A DNA stretch of 64,000 nucleotides from positions 553,727 through 617,726 of the forward strand of contig CANLUL010000002.1 of assembly GCA_947494305.1 (NCBI GenBank), read 5' to 3'. Source of the DNA: an uncultured Sphingomonadaceae bacterium (GTDB lineage: Bacteria > Pseudomonadota > Alphaproteobacteria > Sphingomonadales > Sphingomonadaceae). Every line of letters starts with the position of its first letter. The first letter of the stretch is position 1. A model generated the notes under the pieces. That model saw nothing but the letters and a program-made list of their open reading frames with translations. It searched no databases and was not told where the DNA came from. Both the position numbers and the translations under genes were made by a program. Of this stretch, positions 57,083 through 64,000 are shown piece by piece.

Positions 57083-57483
57083 TCCTTCTGTAAAACGCCT
57101 GGTTCGATGTCATAATAGTCGCCTTTATCGGCTACGAAGATATGGCTGAACAACTTGGTTTGCGTTGGGCCGTCAAATGCCCCCATCGCAATGGCAATTT
57201 TATCGTGATGAATGGGATCCCAAAATAGAAAAGATCCGCAAGTCTGACAAAAGCCGCGCCGCACTTTTTCGCTCGCTTGATACCAGCGCACATTTTCTTC
57301 GCCGCCAATAGACACACTTTCCATGGGAAGATCAACCGAGGCCCAATAGTGGCCAGATTGTTTGCGGCACTGGCTGCAATGGCAGGCATCTGCTTCGGGT
57401 AAATCGCCGGTAACCGTGACCGATATTGCACCGCAGAGACAGGAGGCTTTGTGATCTTTCTGGTCCAATTGCGCTTCTTTCAA
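57076..57483 (-). CDS. second GFA-family zinc-binding protein
   Basis: Protein of 135 residues with SCLCGAISVTV, CHCSQCRKQSGHY and CQTCGSFLFW zinc-ligand motifs of the GFA family; typical of small glutathione-dependent-formaldehyde-activating-like proteins, but glutathione activity is unproved. Its 3' end overlaps the APC permease gene. It lies between that gene and the thioredoxin-like gene. Different from the GFA protein at 45958 except for the zinc motifs. Confidence 0.85.
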   Translation of the reverse strand: MKEAQLDQKDHKASCLCGAISVTVTGDLPEADACHCSQCRKQSGHYWASVDLPMESVSIGGEENVRWYQASEKVRRGFCQTCGSFLFWDPIHHDKIAIAMGAFDGPTQTKLFSHIFVADKGDYYDIEPGVLQKDQ

Positions 57484-57487
57484 AAAT

Positions 57488-57514
57488 AAAGGCCGGGGTT
57501 TCGCCCGGCCTTTT
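57488..57514 (-). terminator. terminator of the thioredoxin-like gene
   Basis: AAAGGCCGGG (57488-57497) pairs with CCCGGCCTTT (57504-57513); T-rich on the minus strand, ending the gene at 57552-58022 before GFA translation begins. Confidence 0.88.
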
Positions 57515-57551
57515 AAGCAATATGCTGCCTCTTTTCCAGAAATCTATCTGA

Positions 57552-58022
57552 CTAGGAGGCTTTGATCGCAGCTTCCAAAGCCGTTGCAATTTGATCAGGC
57601 TCGAAAGTTCTTGTCACGGTCGACAAAACTTTTTGATCATCCAGGTCAACCAGCAATAGATGGCCGGTCTTAATGGTACCATTAAGATGTGTCTTAACTG
57701 CTTCGTCGACACCAGCAGCTTTGGCCTGAGCATAGAAATTAGCTTCGTCACGAATTGTATAATCCAAGGTTACAAATTCCAGTCCCGCCATTTCGCCGCG
57801 CGCCTGAACTTCCTTGATCTTTGGATCGAGTGCTTTGCAGCTGCCACACCAATCAGCATAAACCAGAACAGCAGCCGTCTTGACTTGCGCAGCTTCATCG
57901 GCTGCTACATCTGTCATTGCCTCGGTGTTTGTTTCATTTGAAGCTGTGGCATCATCTGCGCCCGAGCAGGCCGTGAGCGACGTTATCGCAGTAAGCGATA
58001 CTGCCAACATTCTTACTTTCAT
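57552..58022 (-). CDS. thioredoxin-fold lipoprotein
   Basis: Protein of 156 residues. A lipobox SLTAC places it in the membrane; VLVYADWCGSCKAL has the CxxC redox site (CGSC), resembling TlpA/thioredoxin-like proteins. Start at 58022 (MKVRMLAV) is set by GGAG seven bases upstream; ATG 58034 and 58079 are less likely. Presumably a periplasmic or outer-membrane-facing thiol reductase; partner unknown. It lies 3' of the rplA terminator. Confidence 0.82.
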   Translation of the reverse strand: MKVRMLAVSLTAITSLTACSGADDATASNETNTEAMTDVAADEAAQVKTAAVLVYADWCGSCKALDPKIKEVQARGEMAGLEFVTLDYTIRDEANFYAQAKAAGVDEAVKTHLNGTIKTGHLLLVDLDDQKVLSTVTRTFEPDQIATALEAAIKAS

Positions 58023-58149
58023 TATGTTCTCCATTTTTCCGCAAAAGCGATTTGGTTGAACCTCCATCGCGGTTGGCATTAGTTGGCGATTGGTTGACGG
58101 TCAATCGCAGCAACGCAGAGCTTTCGATAGATAATGTGGTGCAGAAATG

Positions 58150-58178
58150 AAAAAGGCCGGGATTGCTCCCAGCCTCTT
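58150..58178 (-). terminator. terminator after rplA
   Basis: On the minus strand AGGCTGGGA, GCAA loop, TCCCGGCCT (one G-T wobble), then TTTTT. Plus coordinates of the arms are 58154-58162 and 58167-58175. It separates rplK-rplA from the thioredoxin gene. Confidence 0.85.
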
Positions 58179-58205
58179 CTAACATTCTATAATATGGTAG
58201 CTAGA

Positions 58206-58907
58206 TTAAGCGCCCTCAATCTCTCCGAGATCGATTTTCAAGCCAGGGCCCATTGTGCTAGAAAGTCCGACTTTCTGAACATATTTGCCTTTTGCGCCCG
58301 ATGGCTTGGCTTTGACAACGGCGCTCATCAAAGCATCGAAGTTCTTGCGAAGATCGGCTTCTTTGAAGCTCGCTTTGCCAATGCCGTTGTGAATGATACC
58401 GGCTTTTTCAACGCGATATTCAATCTGTCCGCCTTTGGCGTCTTTGACAGCTTGTCCAACATTTGGGGTCACGGTGCCAAGTTTCGGGTTAGGCATCAGA
58501 CCTTTAGGGCCAAGAACCTTACCGAGACGACCGACAACACCCATCATGTCTGGAGTTGCGATCACACGATCAAAGTTAAGATCGCCGCCCTGCATAGCTT
58601 CCATCAAATCTTCTGCGCCGACAACATCTGCTCCGGCTTCTTTCGCTTCATCTGCTTTCGCGTCTTTGGCGAAAACCGCAACACGGCTGTCTTTACCTGT
58701 GCCTGCAGGAAGTGAGATTACGCCGCGGACCATTTGGTCAGCATGGCGCGGGTCAACACCTAGGTTGATTGCGATGTCGAAGGTTTCATCGAATTTTGAT
58801 TTAGACGCCAGATCCTTGAGGATCTTGATCGCTTCGTCAACGCCATAGAGCTTTTCGCGATCTACGGCTTCGTTGGCGGCTTTTGTGCGTTTGGTGAGTG
58901 TAGCCAT
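58206..58907 (-). CDS. rplA: ribosomal protein L1
   Basis: 50S protein of 233 residues, binds the 23S L1 stalk. N-terminal [72 protein letters not shown] and the middle [28 protein letters not shown] signatures are exact. Starts three bases after the rplK stop, so co-transcribed with it; terminated at 58150-58178, not joined to rplJ. Confidence 0.98.
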   Translation of the reverse strand: MATLTKRTKAANEAVDREKLYGVDEAIKILKDLASKSKFDETFDIAINLGVDPRHADQMVRGVISLPAGTGKDSRVAVFAKDAKADEAKEAGADVVGAEDLMEAMQGGDLNFDRVIATPDMMGVVGRLGKVLGPKGLMPNPKLGTVTPNVGQAVKDAKGGQIEYRVEKAGIIHNGIGKASFKEADLRKNFDALMSAVVKAKPSGAKGKYVQKVGLSSTMGPGLKIDLGEIEGA

Positions 58908-58910
58908 GTC

Positions 58911-59342
58911 TTATCCCTCCACCACTTCGATGCCCATGGAACGGGCGCTACCCGCAATAATCTTCATTGCCTGATCAATGTCATTGGCGTTGAGATCTTC
59001 CATCTTCGCTTCGGCAATTTCCTTCAGCTGCGATGTTTTGATCGAACCAACGACTTCTTTGCCCGGTTCGCCAGAACCCTTTTTCAGCTTGGTCAATTTC
59101 TTGATCATGTAGCTGGCAGGAGGAGTCTTGGTAACAAAGGTAAAACTACGATCCGCATAGACGGTAATTTTCGTCGGGATCGGAGCGCCTTTTTCCATCT
59201 TGTCTGTAGCCGCGTTAAACGCCTTACAGAAGTCCATGATGTTAACGCCGCGTTGACCCAATGCTGGGCCGATTGGCGGGGATGGATTTGCAATACCAGC
59301 AGGTACTTGCAAATTGATGTAGCCATCAATCTTTTTAGCCAT
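58911..59342 (-). CDS. rplK: ribosomal protein L11
   Basis: 50S protein of 143 residues, part of the GTPase-associated centre. [35 protein letters not shown] is the L11 signature. Followed by rplA three bases after. A 200-base leader separates it from nusG; it contains the second copy of the 27-bp repeat. Confidence 0.98.
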   Translation of the reverse strand: MAKKIDGYINLQVPAGIANPSPPIGPALGQRGVNIMDFCKAFNAATDKMEKGAPIPTKITVYADRSFTFVTKTPPASYMIKKLTKLKKGSGEPGKEVVGSIKTSQLKEIAEAKMEDLNANDIDQAMKIIAGSARSMGIEVVEG

Positions 59343-59505
59343 ATTGGCAGTCCTTTCATTCTATCTGGGCTATCGCCCATCAAATTAAGTGGTCAAACAG
59401 CGAAGTCATATTCGCCTTCCACAATGGATTCGCCTGAATTTGCAGACGAACGACGGGCCATTAAAGTAATTTTGCTGAAAAGCAAGCGCTGAAATTCGGT
59501 GTTTC

Positions 59506-59532
59506 GTCATGCTGAAACGAGTTCAGGATGAC
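59506..59532. repeat. dispersed 27-bp palindrome-like repeat, copy 2
   Basis: GTCATGCTGAAACGAGTTCAGGATGAC between nusG and rplK; arms CATGCTGAA/TTCAGGATG as in copy 1 at 52519-52545, with the loop differing. Just 3' of nusG, it may also act as a weak terminator. Confidence 0.75.
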
Positions 59533-59543
59533 AGTGTTATTTG

Positions 59544-60083
59544 TTAGCTGATCAGATCAACTTCACCAAAGTCCAGCTCAACCGGCGTAGCACGACCAAA
59601 GATGGAGACGGAAACTTTGACTTTGTTCTTGTCGAAATCGAGTTCCTCAACAATGCCGTTAAAGCTGTTGAACGGTCCGGATTTGACTTTGATTTCGTCG
59701 CCAATTTCGTAAGCAACCGTGATCCGTTCTTTTGGAGCGTTGGCTGCTTCTTCTTTCGTATTGAGAATGCGCGCTGCTTCTGCCTCGCTAATTGCTTGCG
59801 GTTTTCCGCTGCTACCCAAAAATCCGGTTACTTTCGGCTGGTTCTTGACCAAGTGATACGCATCATCGGTCATGGTCAGCTTCGCGAGCACATAACCAGG
59901 GAAGAATTTGCGTTCGGATTGCACCTTCTTGCCGCGCTTCACTTCGGTGATGGTTTCGGTGGGAACTTCAATTTCCTCGACCAGTTCGGTCAGACCAAGA
60001 CGCTTCGCATCCGCCTCAATTGCTTCCTTGACCTTATGTTCAAAGCCCGAATAAGCGTGAATAATATACCAGCGTGCAGCCAT
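59544..60083 (-). CDS. nusG: transcription termination/antitermination factor NusG
   Basis: Protein of 179 residues: NGN domain ([24 protein letters not shown]) and KOW domain ([37 protein letters not shown]). Links RNA polymerase with Rho and ribosomes. Start ATG 60083 (MAARWY). 33 bases after secE, so secE-nusG are one unit, as in most bacteria. Confidence 0.97.
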   Translation of the reverse strand: MAARWYIIHAYSGFEHKVKEAIEADAKRLGLTELVEEIEVPTETITEVKRGKKVQSERKFFPGYVLAKLTMTDDAYHLVKNQPKVTGFLGSSGKPQAISEAEAARILNTKEEAANAPKERITVAYEIGDEIKVKSGPFNSFNGIVEELDFDKNKVKVSVSIFGRATPVELDFGEVDLIS

Positions 60084-60116
60084 GCCCAAAACCCGTTCTA
60101 AATATCTCTAAGACTG

Positions 60117-60311
60117 TTAAGCGAGGCTAAGCAGCCAGCCAACAATCCCGTTAAAACCCGTATCAATGGCTAGGAAAAACAAACCAAGAATGGTGGTCAT
60201 GATCAGCACCAAAATAGCGGTACGGACAGTCTCGGGCCATGTTGGCCAGACCACCTTGCTATTCTCGGCGCGGACTTGCCGCATAAACTCGCCTGGATTT
60301 ACTTTTGCCAT
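60117..60311 (-). CDS. secE: preprotein translocase SecE
   Basis: Protein of 64 residues, single C-terminal membrane helix (TAILVLIMTTILGLFFLAIDTGF) with the VNPGEFMRQVRAENSKVVWPTWPETVRT amphipathic stretch of short SecE proteins. Stabilises SecY in the SecYEG channel. Upstream 60312-60523 lacks the tRNA-Trp that often precedes secE. Confidence 0.95.
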   Translation of the reverse strand: MAKVNPGEFMRQVRAENSKVVWPTWPETVRTAILVLIMTTILGLFFLAIDTGFNGIVGWLLSLA

Positions 60312-60523
60312 TGCTTCAGTTCCTAAATCATTCTCCCGGCTTCAACATAAACTCCGGGTGTCAGTCGTTGGACTGTGTCGGATATATGCATGATTTCGGA
60401 AAGAACCAGTCCTTTAAACCCCGATTCAGAGATTCGCAAGGGTCGAGTGAGGTTAGATGATGCTCGGAATCAATTGGTTGAAGTCTTTTTTACATCAATA
60501 GTGGCATCTGTTATTTATCGGGC

Positions 60524-60973
60524 ATGTACGAAGAAGATCAGAAATTTTCTTTCCTATTCATGGTTGGAGTATGCGTTTTTATAGTTGGCATCGCCATTCT
60601 TAGTGGTTTCATGGTTTCCGAAGGTGATCGCATCATGGCCATTTTAAGTGTGAGTGTTCCTGTGCTGATTATAGTCGCTCTTTATCAATGGATTACGTTG
60701 CGAACGACTGTGACCGGCGATCAGCTGTCTATCAGAATGTCACCCTTTGGCGGTATGGATATTGCACTTTCCGACATTCAGTCAGTCAAAGTTGTACGAT
60801 ATGATCCCATTCGCGATTTTGGTGGTTGGGGCATTCGATTTGGACGAAAAGGCCGAATGTACAATGCGCGCGGTAATCAAGCAGTAAAGTTGATCGTAGA
60901 TGGTTCTGGAACGATCTTCGTTGGAAGCCAAACACCAGAGAAGTTGGCTGCTATGTTGTCCGCTCAGCAATAA
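60524..60973 (+). CDS. PH-domain-like membrane protein
   Basis: Protein of 149 residues: two membrane helices (FMVGVCVFIVGIAILSGFMV; IMAILSVSVPVLIIVALYQW), then a beta-rich domain (TTVTGDQLSIRMSPFGGMDIALSDIQSVKVVRYDPIRDFGGWGIRF...VKLIVDGSGTIFVGSQTPEKLAAML) of the bacterial PH or YdbS-like kind. Function unknown. Its 3' end overlaps the convergent DsbA-fold gene by 23 bases. No clear ribosome-binding site. Confidence 0.7.
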   Translation: MYEEDQKFSFLFMVGVCVFIVGIAILSGFMVSEGDRIMAILSVSVPVLIIVALYQWITLRTTVTGDQLSIRMSPFGGMDIALSDIQSVKVVRYDPIRDFGGWGIRFGRKGRMYNARGNQAVKLIVDGSGTIFVGSQTPEKLAAMLSAQQ

Positions 60974-61523
60974 TGTTTGATATCCAGGGCAGATGCTCTC
61001 GGCCCAGGAAAATCTGCCCATCAATCAAGAAGGTGGGCGTTTCGAAAACCTTTTGTTCTTCTGCTTTTTCGCGGATCGTTTGCAAAGCCGCTAGGGCTTC
61101 GGGCCAATCCGAAATTTCGCATCCACAATTGTTTAAAAGCTGACCCACAGAGAATTGATCGTCTAGGTTAGATTGATCACTCCAGTAGGCTTTAAATGCT
61201 GCTCGAATGAACGGAACAGGATCGGAATCCAGAACCGCTAGTGCTGCCAATGCAACATCGGAGCTTTGCGGATTGTTCGAGAATTGCAGGTCAATTTTCT
61301 GAACGGCTGCATAGTGCAAATGTGTATCGCGCTGCGCAATGGCACGGACACGGCGATGGCGTTCGCCGACCGTTTCATCCGGTTGTTCTTCGGGAATGGT
61401 GAAAGGGCGAGAGGAGAAAGGAAGCCATTTTGCCTCTATGCCAGTCTTTTCAATCAGTGCCAGCGCTGGTTTCAGCGCCAGATAGGATGCCGCAGATTTG
61501 AAATCGATAAAGATGGTCAGCAC
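60951..61523 (-). CDS. DsbA-fold/2-hydroxychromene-2-carboxylate isomerase-like protein B
   Basis: Protein of 190 residues of the DsbA-like HCCA-isomerase family (FIDFKSAASYLALKPALALIEKTGIEAKWLPF), with C-terminal FETPTFLIDGQIFLGREHLPW. The serine in FKS is in the place of the catalytic Ser/Cys of HCCA isomerases, but the usual SPY is SAA here. Overlaps the upstream gene by seven bases; last gene of the four-gene operon. Role unknown. Confidence 0.75.
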   Translation of the reverse strand: MLTIFIDFKSAASYLALKPALALIEKTGIEAKWLPFSSRPFTIPEEQPDETVGERHRRVRAIAQRDTHLHYAAVQKIDLQFSNNPQSSDVALAALAVLDSDPVPFIRAAFKAYWSDQSNLDDQFSVGQLLNNCGCEISDWPEALAALQTIREKAEEQKVFETPTFLIDGQIFLGREHLPWISNIIAERTT

Positions 61524-62221
61524 CGAGACTCTCCGAACGACATTCCATTTATGGCAATGCCATAAGCGATATCGGGAGCAGGGCCGTTGCCGCCCATCAG
61601 ATGCCAGCGCACGTACGGCAGATGCTCGCGTCCAAACAGGATGTGATCACCAAAAACAAATGTCGGCACGCCATATATGCCCGACGGATGCAATTGCGGT
61701 TGCAACGCGTCGTGGATGGCCCGGCCTTCCCCCTGTTGGAAGCCATCGAAGCCTGCCGCATCAACGCCCGCTTCGTTGAGGCAATGTTCGACAACAGCCA
61801 CATCTTCAATATCCAGCTCCCGTCGCCAAAAAGGTGGGTAAACAATATTGAGATAATCTCCCATGCAATCCCGCGCAGTCTGTGCGACCCATAAAATCCC
61901 GATATTTACGATAGAGCTATCCCAGATTTTCTCAGTGCCCTTGAGCATATGCCCCTGTCGCTCGGCGTAGCGGCGAGCGTCTGCATAGCCATATTTAACG
62001 GCGGTCCATTGATCGGCGCTGCGTGTGCTTTTGACGACCTTGCCTTTCTTCTTTTGCGCGGAACCCAAATAACTCGGGATATCAAGCGTCAAAGGCCGCC
62101 AATCAAACTGCATTCCCAGTTCTTCTTCCAGCGCAAGAATGGGTTTGATAGCGACAAAGGCATAGGGGCTTTTGATATCGATATAGACGATCAGTGGCGC
62201 ATCGCTTTCAAGGGCTTTCAA
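61517..62221 (-). CDS. DsbA-fold/2-hydroxychromene-2-carboxylate isomerase-like protein A
   Basis: Protein of 234 residues (IVYIDIKSPYAFVAIKPILALEEELGMQFDWRPLTLDIPSYL) with the SPYAF motif and GVPTFVFGDHILFGREHLPYV, closer to classical HCCA isomerases than protein B. Acts probably on glutathione or CoA-linked substrates as in naphthalene/aromatic degradation, but other DsbA-like reactions are possible. Overlaps NTF2 gene by four bases. Paralogue of B; share FxGREHLP motif. Confidence 0.8.
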   Translation of the reverse strand: MKALESDAPLIVYIDIKSPYAFVAIKPILALEEELGMQFDWRPLTLDIPSYLGSAQKKKGKVVKSTRSADQWTAVKYGYADARRYAERQGHMLKGTEKIWDSSIVNIGILWVAQTARDCMGDYLNIVYPPFWRRELDIEDVAVVEHCLNEAGVDAAGFDGFQQGEGRAIHDALQPQLHPSGIYGVPTFVFGDHILFGREHLPYVRWHLMGGNGPAPDIAYGIAINGMSFGESRC

Positions 62222-62655
62222 GCGGACGCCTCCTGCGAAATAGGAGTGTGATCACGAATGCTGTCCCAGATTTGCACTTCATGTTTGATGAAGCGCCATT
62301 CTCCATCGCGTTTTTCCAATGTGCTGCGATAGAGACCGCGAAGCTGGATTGGTTTGCCTTTGCGTCCAGCATGGCCATCCGCATCATAATAAGCTTCGGC
62401 TTTGGCGCTATCGCCATCGATCTCGATCAAAGGTGTATAGAGGCAGTGTCGCAGACCCTGAACCGGATCGCGCATTTTTGCTATCCATTTGGCAAACCCG
62501 GTTCGGGCTTCGTCGACGCCCTGATGAATATTGCCACCGAAATTGAGATAGCACTCATCCCAGAAAAAGGCTGCTATGTCTTCCGCGGATCCTTGGTCCA
62601 CGGCAAAGCAATAGCCAGCATAAAGGTTTTGGATTGTTTCATGGTCACTAGGCAT
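62218..62655 (-). CDS. NTF2/SnoaL-like protein
   Basis: Protein of 145 residues with an NTF2-type cone fold (HETIQNLYAGYCFAVDQGSAEDIAAFFWDECYLNFGG then AKAEAYYDADGHAGRKG and RSTLEKRDGEWRFIKHEV). Such proteins are small-molecule isomerases, hydrolases or binding proteins. Its ATG follows PhyH by 12 bases and its stop overlaps HCCA-like A. Substrate unknown. Confidence 0.78.
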   Translation of the reverse strand: MPSDHETIQNLYAGYCFAVDQGSAEDIAAFFWDECYLNFGGNIHQGVDEARTGFAKWIAKMRDPVQGLRHCLYTPLIEIDGDSAKAEAYYDADGHAGRKGKPIQLRGLYRSTLEKRDGEWRFIKHEVQIWDSIRDHTPISQEASA

Positions 62656-62667
62656 CGGTATCTCCGA

Positions 62668-63546
62668 TCAAGAAGGTAGCACCTTCGAAGGGTGCATACC
62701 ATCGACATAGCCCATGAATGGCAGGTGGATATTGTAACCCAATAATTCCTGCACCCGTTTTGGCAATTTGGAGACCTTCTCCGGTGATACTGCCAGTAAT
62801 TGCTGTTCGAGCGGACGGCACCAACCGCGGCAAAATTGCGGCGTGACAATCAAACGCGACTGATCGCTGTCATTCGCACCGCCGCGATGCCAGAGCGTGC
62901 CTTTAGCGATCATTAGAGACCCCGCCGGCATTGTTGCCTTTATAGCCTGTCGATGATTGCCTGTACTCTCGCCTTCGCCATCAATACGCCCGGTTACAAA
63001 ATCATCGGCACTATTCGCACCATCCGGTTGCTCATCGCCCCATTTATGGCTGCCCGGAATAATTTCGGTCGCTCCATTTTTATCAGTGGTGTCTGTGATT
63101 GACCAGAATGTAGACATGCTCAGTGGCTCGCGCGGTCGGGCAAGGCCGCAGTGGCTGTCATCAAAATGCCAGGGTTGAGCGGTTTCGCCTGGATGCAAAT
63201 TGATCGCCAGGCTGGCGTAGAGAAGCACACTGGCACCCAGTTCGCGTTCGGCAAATGCCAATTGCAGCGGATGCGAAATCAGATCGCCAAAAACGGGGTC
63301 CTTGTCGAGCATCGCATAGATGCGATTGGATCGGGATCCCTCGAAATTATTGCGTCCCCGGATGTCGGCGTCAATCCAGGGTTTGAGCGCCGCGCGCTGT
63401 GTTTCAAGTTCTGCCGGAGAAAGCACGTTTTCAAAAATGACATATCCGTCTTCCTGAAACTGTTCCCAGACATCTGCAAAGGAGCGGCCGTTTAGATAGG
63501 GGGCAACAATAGCGTGATTGGCCGGTTCTATTTTATGTTTTAGCAT
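62668..63546 (-). CDS. phytanoyl-CoA dioxygenase-family protein
   Basis: Fe(II)/2-oxoglutarate-type dioxygenase of 292 residues. HFDDSH gives the H-x-D iron pair and LWHRGGANDSDQSRLIVTPQF the second histidine and arginine for 2-oxoglutarate. Starts the four-gene operon (PhyH, NTF2-like, two HCCA-like). Substrate is unknown; PhyH proteins hydroxylate fatty acids, terpenoids or other small molecules. Confidence 0.85.
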   Translation of the reverse strand: MLKHKIEPANHAIVAPYLNGRSFADVWEQFQEDGYVIFENVLSPAELETQRAALKPWIDADIRGRNNFEGSRSNRIYAMLDKDPVFGDLISHPLQLAFAERELGASVLLYASLAINLHPGETAQPWHFDDSHCGLARPREPLSMSTFWSITDTTDKNGATEIIPGSHKWGDEQPDGANSADDFVTGRIDGEGESTGNHRQAIKATMPAGSLMIAKGTLWHRGGANDSDQSRLIVTPQFCRGWCRPLEQQLLAVSPEKVSKLPKRVQELLGYNIHLPFMGYVDGMHPSKVLPS

Positions 63547-63746
63547 TGCTACAATATGGCAGAAAACAGCTAGTTCGGCAACTTACCGTTGTGACGTTAC
63601 GGCATGGTGATTTTGCCAGTGTGAAGTTTCAATCTTATTTGCGGTCTACCGAATTGTTGCGGGTAACGCTGTCCGGTTGGTCCGGTAAAGTGAATGCAAA
63701 GCGCCTACCATCATGACCCGACCTAAGCCGCAGCAAAGAAAAACAG
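63547..63746. other. gene-free spacer at operon head
   Basis: About 200 bases between the PhyH start and the next minus-strand gene. I see no coding signal, repeat or clear promoter here, though the operon's promoter must be close. Confidence 0.5.
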
Positions 63747-64000
63747 CTATCTTTGAAAATCAATTTGACCGAGAGCATTATGTGCACCGGAAGCAAGGCC
63801 TGTATTCAAGGAAAAGCTGCTATTCCGCAAATCCCAAACCGTTTTGTAGGCGATTTTGCGTTTGGATTTCTTGTCTTTGTTGTTGAACAGAAATGTCAGG
63901 CGGTTGCCGCTTCTATTTCCTGCAATATTCATCGAACCGATACCTTTTGGATTGACCCATCGGCCGGTCAGTTTTTTAGAGCCCGCATATTCCGCAATAT
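63747..64000 (-). CDS. partial gene at the window edge
   Basis: The reading frame is open from the stop at 63747 to the end of the window, with its N-terminal part beyond it. The visible 83 residues include AEYAGSKKLTGRWVNPKG and NIAGNRSGNRLTFLFNNKDKKSKRKIAYKTVWDLR, a short beta-strand and loop pattern. A small ATG-led frame inside it is not the real start, because the frame continues upstream. I do not recognise the family. Confidence 0.6.
   Translation of the reverse strand, partial: IAEYAGSKKLTGRWVNPKGIGSMNIAGNRSGNRLTFLFNNKDKKSKRKIAYKTVWDLRNSSFSLNTGLASGAHNALGQIDFQR

Noticed and set aside
60312-60523. Possible tRNA-Trp before secE
   Set aside because: No cloverleaf or anticodon-stem pattern could be made from the sequence.
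1-64000. CRISPR arrays, insertion sequences, riboswitches, phage genes
   Set aside because: No regularly spaced repeats, transposase motifs or known riboswitch cores were seen on either strand.

Overview
The window reads as a chromosomal segment of an alphaproteobacterium of the order Sphingomonadales, most likely a marine or freshwater Sphingorhabdus/Parasphingorhabdus-like organism. This rests on protein character (CdnL/CarD regulator beside a seven-iron ferredoxin, long alphaproteobacterial RpoB and RpoC, many TonB/P450/GST/DsbA-like catabolic genes) and on moderate GC. It is inference, because no rRNA gene lies in the window. No tRNA, rRNA, CRISPR array, insertion sequence, integrase or phage gene was found.

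Layout. 1-6.5 kb: housekeeping genes (SUV3-like helicase, S4 RNA-binding protein, FdxA, CPA2 antiporter, CarD). 6.5-11.8 kb: small stress and detoxification genes: a TetR repressor with a perfect palindromic operator facing a YCII/GST/RibD-like/TfoX-like gene run, then two DUF2807 adhesin-like envelope proteins flanking a methyltransferase. 11.8-18.3 kb: two small proteins, a PQQ-type sugar dehydrogenase, a DUF815 ATPase with an acyl-CoA dehydrogenase, a Sua5/TsaC enzyme and an aquaporin. 18.3-26 kb: an RND adaptor and pump, MsrA, GalU, a small lipoprotein, an M48-PDZ protease and a LysE exporter. 26.2-28.7 kb: a LysR regulator divergent from pirin and an azoreductase-like flavoprotein. 28.7-32.3 kb: a Fur-box-preceded haem-type TonB receptor with a DUF6607 protein, bounded by two near-identical terminators.

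32.4-60.3 kb holds the transcription/translation core on the minus strand in the canonical order secE-nusG-rplK-rplA / rplJ-rplL / rpoB-rpoC. It is broken by two inserts: about 5.7 kb between rplA and rplJ (thioredoxin-like lipoprotein, GFA protein, APC permease, amidohydrolase, outer-membrane barrel, GNAT), and about 10.4 kb between rplL and rpoB (S41 peptidase, MarR, PagL-like protein, P450, apt, desaturase operon, carotenoid oxygenase, TetR, DUF4386, DUF2975/XRE, DUF2306-like). Terminators after rplA and rplL indicate that the blocks are separate transcription units.

60.5-64 kb: a PH-domain-like membrane protein convergent with a tightly packed four-gene operon on the minus strand (phytanoyl-CoA dioxygenase-like, NTF2-like, and two tandem DsbA-fold/HCCA-isomerase-like proteins). 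A partial gene runs off the right edge.

The best candidates for undescribed biology are the Fur-controlled TonB receptor with its DUF6607 partner, whose receptor lacks a histidine between its FRAP and NPDL boxes; the PhyH/NTF2/2xHCCA operon; and the DUF2975-XRE unit with its extended palindromic operator. Start codons were moved from the longest open frame wherever a ribosome-binding site, signal peptide or overlap argued for it; all such choices are stated in the entries.
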